DNA of 8,328 nt from the NCBI GenBank assembly GCA_005881995.1, contig VBHV01000545.1, forward strand, positions 1-8,328. Reading direction: 5' to 3'. The notes beneath the pieces were generated by a model. The model saw only the letters and a list, made by a program, of their open reading frames with translations, did not search any database and was not told where the DNA came from. Of the stretch, positions 5,854-8,328 are shown piece by piece. Position 1 is the first letter of the stretch. Each line of letters opens with the position of its first letter. The translations under genes and the position numbers were made by a program. The stretch comes from Chloroflexota bacterium (GTDB lineage Bacteria; Chloroflexota; Ktedonobacteria; Ktedonobacterales; Ktedonobacteraceae).

Positions 5854-6520
5854 TCGTATCAAGCAGGCGGGCGTCGATGCCAATATTTCGATTAAATTGA
5901 CCGCGTTGGGATTAGATATTGATCGTGAGTTGTGTGAGCAGAACGTCTGCCGTATCCTGGAATACGCGAAACAGTTCCCTATTTTTGTGCGTATCGATAT
6001 GGAGGGATCGGCCTACACCGAACAGACAGTGAACATTACGCTGCGAACGCACCAGCAGTTTGAACACGTAGGGACGGTCATCCAATCCTGTATGCATCGC
6101 AGCAAGAGGGATATTGAGCAACTCATCGCTCAGGGAGTGCGGGTGCGCCTGGTCAAGGGCGCATATAAAGAGCCGCGCGAGGTAGCGTTTCAGTTGAAAA
6201 GCGAGGTTGATCATAATTATGTGCGGCTGATGATGCCCTTGTTATTGCACGGAAACTATCCGGCTCTCGCCACCCACGATGAAGCAATTATCAATGCCAC
6301 CTGCAAGTTTGCGCGTGAAAACGGCATCGATAAATCAGCCTTTGAATTTCAGATGCTCTATGGGATTCGCCGTGATTTGCAGGAAAAGCTGGTCAGCCAG
6401 GGGTACAACATGCGTATCTACGTCCCCTACGGTTCGCAGTGGTATCCTTACCTGATGCGCCGTATGGCAGAACGCCCGGCTAACCTGGTATTTGTCATGA
6501 GCAATGCAATACGCCGTTAA
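5759..6520 (+). pseudogene. Proline dehydrogenase, N-terminally truncated
   Basis: Proline dehydrogenase oxidises L-proline to pyrroline-5-carboxylate with FAD, the first step of proline breakdown. Family resemblance begins at HVSLDHLGENV (encoded from 5768) and runs to the TAA at 6518-6520. All later motifs are present: IKLT with the conserved Lys, VRIDMEGSAYTE, VRLVKGAYKEP, ALATHDE, FEFQMLYGIRRDLQ, and the substrate-binding MRRMAERPAN near the end. About 250 residues remain, against about 300 in monofunctional bacterial enzymes, so roughly 55 N-terminal residues (first helices and first barrel strand) are missing. Upstream the frame meets a TGA at 5750 without an ATG. A TTG at 5897 exists but would cut away the conserved Lys as well. 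The frame differs by one from the dehydrogenase it is joined to. The core is undamaged, which suggests a recent event or an assembly error. Confidence 0.82.
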
Positions 6521-6540
6521 TTGATCAGACCGAGATCAAT
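6520..6540. terminator. Inverted repeat between convergent genes, possible bidirectional terminator
   Basis: ATTGATC (6520-6526) and GATCAAT (6534-6540) form a perfect seven-pair stem with a seven-base loop. It spans the gap between the convergent stops of the proline dehydrogenase (6520) and the transporter (6525). The stem is AT-rich and no clear T-run follows in either direction, so termination is only a possibility. Confidence 0.3.
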
Positions 6541-7364
6541 GGAACCGCCAACAGCGCTATCACTATGCCGATACCCTGGATGCGCGTCACACGTTCTCGC
6601 AAAACGAGCGCGGCCAGCAGCACCGTCGCTGCCGGATAGAGGGAAGAGAGAACGGCTGCGACATCGAGACGACCGCTATGCGCGGCCAGCACGAAGAAAG
6701 CATTGCCAACGGCGTCCAGTATGCCCGCGAGCAGCACAAGCGGAGCAACGGCCATCTTGGGAAGCACCGGTTGCTGCCGGATCCCCACCATGAGCAGCAG
6801 GAATAGGACCGAGGTGAAGCGCGCAGTCGCCAGGGGCCAGAAGGTGGAGGCGGAGTTAACACGGCTGATAAGGATAAAAAAGCAGCCAAAGCCACATCCG
6901 GCCAGCAACGCCAGTCCGATTCCCTTTGGACGTCCTTTTGATCGTTCTGGACGTGAAATGAGCCCTATCGCGAGCAGAGCCAGCAGAAAGCCACCCAGTT
7001 GTATAACGGTGGGTAGTCCTTCTGTAAATGCGCTGAAGAGCACCGGTAGGGCGGCGGTCAACACCGCGGAAATGGGAGCGGCAATACCCATGCGCCCAAT
7101 TGACAGGGCTGAGTAGAAGGATATCAAGCCTATTGCCCCGGCCACTCCTGCAAGTCCTCCCCAGACGATGTCGATAGAAGAGGGAACGGCTTCTTTCCAA
7201 ACCAGGGCGAGCGCAGCCAGCAGGAGGAATCCGACCGCGTAAGCGGCTATAACCACGCTCGAGGCGTTGGCGCGGCGGGAGGCAAGTCCGCCATTAAAAT
7301 CGCCGCTCCCCCAGCAAAGAGATGCGGCGAGGCCGAAGATGACGGTAGCGAAGGCGCGATTCAT
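6525..7364 (-). CDS. EamA/DMT-superfamily transporter
   Basis: This 279-residue inner-membrane protein has the length and pattern of drug/metabolite transporters: two EamA halves (about 4-136 and 148-278) with ten hydrophobic segments in total. Typical features are the N-terminal GLAASLCWGSGDF segment, a Pro-containing helix in the first half (AAPISAVLTAALPVLF), a short basic connecting loop (RPERSKGRPKG, 138-148), and the C-terminal SLYPAATVLLAALVLRERVT block that marks the second EamA repeat. The ATG at 7364-7362 has GAGG (plus-strand 7373-7376) eight bases upstream. The substrate cannot be deduced; family members export amino acids, metabolites or drugs. It diverges from the carbonic-anhydrase-like gene across 76 bases and converges on the proline dehydrogenase remnant with only four bases between stops. 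The region is richer in GC than its neighbours. Confidence 0.9.
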   Translation of the reverse strand: MNRAFATVIFGLAASLCWGSGDFNGGLASRRANASSVVIAAYAVGFLLLAALALVWKEAVPSSIDIVWGGLAGVAGAIGLISFYSALSIGRMGIAAPISAVLTAALPVLFSAFTEGLPTVIQLGGFLLALLAIGLISRPERSKGRPKGIGLALLAGCGFGCFFILISRVNSASTFWPLATARFTSVLFLLLMVGIRQQPVLPKMAVAPLVLLAGILDAVGNAFFVLAAHSGRLDVAAVLSSLYPAATVLLAALVLRERVTRIQGIGIVIALLAVPLISV

Positions 7365-7440
7365 GGGTGTATCCTCATTCTCTTCTTAGCCAGAAACGAT
7401 ATAATATTGAAACAAGACTAACAAATCGGAGAAGAAGATT
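7365..7440. promoter_or_regulatory. Divergent promoter region between transporter and gamma-CA genes
   Basis: The 76 bases hold an AT-rich block with a perfect TATAAT (7400-7405) suited to the plus-strand gene, though no good -35 stands at 16-18 bases. The reverse strand of the same block (TATTAT/TATATC, with TTGTTA further up at 15 bases) could serve the transporter. One shared -10 area for both directions is plausible. Confidence 0.35.
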
Positions 7441-7959
7441 ATGCCTGTATTTCCATTTAACGGCGTCTTGCCAACTATCGCGGAGGATGTATTCATTGCC
7501 CCAGGTGCAATGATCATCGGCAATGTCACCATCCAGGAGGGCGCGAGTATCTGGTATAACGCGGTGGTGCGAGGTGATACCGCACCCATTGTGATTGGTC
7601 GACGCACCAACATCCAGGATAATTGCACGCTGCACGTGGACGCGGATGCGCCTCTGACGATTGGCGAGGAATGTACGGTTGGACACGGCGCGGTTGTGCA
7701 CGGGGCAACCGTAGGAGATCACGTGCTGGTAGGCATGAAGGCCGTCGTCCTTTCGCATGCACGGGTCGGCGCGGGTACGATTATCGGCTCCAGCGCGCTG
7801 GTTGGGGAGCGCAAGGTGATACCGGAGGGGGTGCTGGCAATTGGCGTTCCCGCGAAGGTGGCGCGTGACCTGACGGCTGAAGAAGCGCAGCATATCGTGA
7901 CGAGCGCGGACGGCTATTGCCAGCGGGCCACTCTGCATAAGCAGTCAATCCAGCTGTGA
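7441..7959 (+). CDS. Gamma-class carbonic anhydrase-like protein (YrdA/CamH-type hexapeptide-repeat protein)
   Basis: This 172-residue protein starts at ATG with GGAG (7428-7431) nine bases upstream. It is built of imperfect hexapeptide repeats giving a left-handed beta-helix, normally a homotrimer. The metal-binding histidines of the family are present: His65 (TLHVD), His82 (VGHGA) and His87 (VVHGA). RGD at 44-46 and QDN at 59-61 match conserved positions around the active site. The C-terminal 35 residues form the usual helix that packs on the trimer. Family members bind zinc or iron and some hydrate CO2; many YrdA-like members show no measured activity, so the reaction is not certain. Where relatives often have a GMGAVV segment this protein has GMKAVV (Lys100), a small change on a turn. 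The gene is intact, cytoplasmic by lack of a signal, and converges with the next gene three bases beyond its stop. Confidence 0.93.
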   Translation: MPVFPFNGVLPTIAEDVFIAPGAMIIGNVTIQEGASIWYNAVVRGDTAPIVIGRRTNIQDNCTLHVDADAPLTIGEECTVGHGAVVHGATVGDHVLVGMKAVVLSHARVGAGTIIGSSALVGERKVIPEGVLAIGVPAKVARDLTAEEAQHIVTSADGYCQRATLHKQSIQL

Positions 7960-7962
7960 ATA

Positions 7963-8328
7963 TTATTGCAACGTGACCACGAATTGTGCCTGCACGGGCG
8001 CAGAGTTTGGACGCTGGATGCTCAGAGTGACGTCCCAGGAACCCGCCATTGAAAAAGCCTGGCCCGCACTGAACACGGCCACGTAGGTCGAACTGCCGTC
8101 CTGGGCGAGCAGGTCTTTCCGGGCTGTTCCCATATTCATCAACTCCATATTGGTGGAGATGCGCACATGCGCGTCAGTCACCGGGGTACCGCTGTGATCC
8201 TTCAAAGTGATTATGACCGTGTTCGATGTATCGGCTTGTGCGGGCACTACCTCTAATGAGACCGAGAGATTGCCGACCTGCTGCGTCTGGGTAGCCTGCC
8301 CGTTCGTGGGATGAGAGCTGATTGCGCC
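7963..8328 (-). CDS. YtkA-like domain protein, C-terminal part (5' end outside window)
   Basis: The minus-strand frame is open from the window's right edge to a stop at 7963-7965, giving about 121 visible residues; the start lies outside. After a Gln/Thr-rich stretch comes a compact beta-sandwich of about 100 residues. It shows the pattern of YtkA-like extracellular domains: LKDHSGTPVTDAHVRI, then a Met-containing turn (NMELMNMG), then GSSTYVAVF, then AGSWDVTLSIQRP, ending FVVTLQ. YtkA-like domains occur alone or at the end of CopC/CopD-type copper proteins, and the Met cluster is compatible with copper contact. Which arrangement applies cannot be decided here, because no membrane helix or His-rich CopC segment is inside the window. 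The protein stops right after the last strand, so the domain forms the true C-terminus. It converges tail-to-tail with the gamma-CA gene. Confidence 0.75.
   Translation of the reverse strand, partial: GAISSHPTNGQATQTQQVGNLSVSLEVVPAQADTSNTVIITLKDHSGTPVTDAHVRISTNMELMNMGTARKDLLAQDGSSTYVAVFSAGQAFSMAGSWDVTLSIQRPNSAPVQAQFVVTLQ

Noticed and set aside
5897..6520. Proline dehydrogenase starting at TTG 5897 as an intact gene
   Set aside because: Clear family sequence continues 43 codons upstream to 5768, so the TTG is internal. Starting there would remove the conserved Lys and the first strands.
6521..6793. Plus-strand 90-codon ORF rich in Arg and Pro
   Set aside because: It is antisense to the well-supported EamA transporter in a GC-rich region, and its composition is typical of a shadow frame.
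7375..7938. Minus-strand 187-codon ORF
   Set aside because: It is the antisense shadow of the gamma-carbonic-anhydrase-like gene, with His/Arg/Cys-rich sequence and no recognisable domain.

Overview
The window looks like a piece of a Ktedonobacteria-type (Chloroflexota) chromosome, or of a related large-genome soil bacterium. That placement is an inference from protein architecture: several proteins combine an N-terminal zinc ribbon, a Pro/Gln-rich linker, one membrane helix and extracellular beta-repeats. Base composition is moderate, with a more GC-rich stretch around 6600-7360. No phage, insertion sequence, CRISPR array, tRNA or rRNA is visible.

Left part (1-3313, + strand): the 3' end of a secreted or surface protein with BACON/Ig-like repeats and a C-terminal carboxypeptidase-regulatory-like domain, followed by a complete 749-residue membrane-anchored protein (zinc ribbon, disordered linker, one TM helix, a TIG-like segment and four BACON-like repeats).

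Middle (3314-5355): a strong sigma-A-type promoter drives a small plant-type [2Fe-2S] ferredoxin-like protein whose third cluster cysteine position holds Asp. Converging on it from the minus strand is a second zinc ribbon-TM-extracellular protein, split by a one-base frameshift. A roughly 345-base spacer follows, containing a good minus-strand promoter and a second copy of an AT-rich element also found upstream of the 749-residue gene. A small unrecognised + strand ORF comes next.

Damaged segment (5356-6520): a short-chain dehydrogenase is cut after its Rossmann half and runs out of frame into a proline dehydrogenase lacking roughly its first 55 residues. This is either a genuine deletion or an assembly error.

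Right part (6521-8328): an intact EamA-family transporter (minus) and an intact gamma-carbonic-anhydrase-like protein (plus) diverge from a short AT-rich promoter region. At the right edge is the C-terminal end of a minus-strand protein with a Met-containing YtkA-like extracellular domain.

The genes do not form one obvious pathway. The recurring theme is cell-surface proteins with beta-sandwich repeats, two of them carrying the same cytoplasmic zinc-ribbon spacing (CxxC-x10-CxxC).
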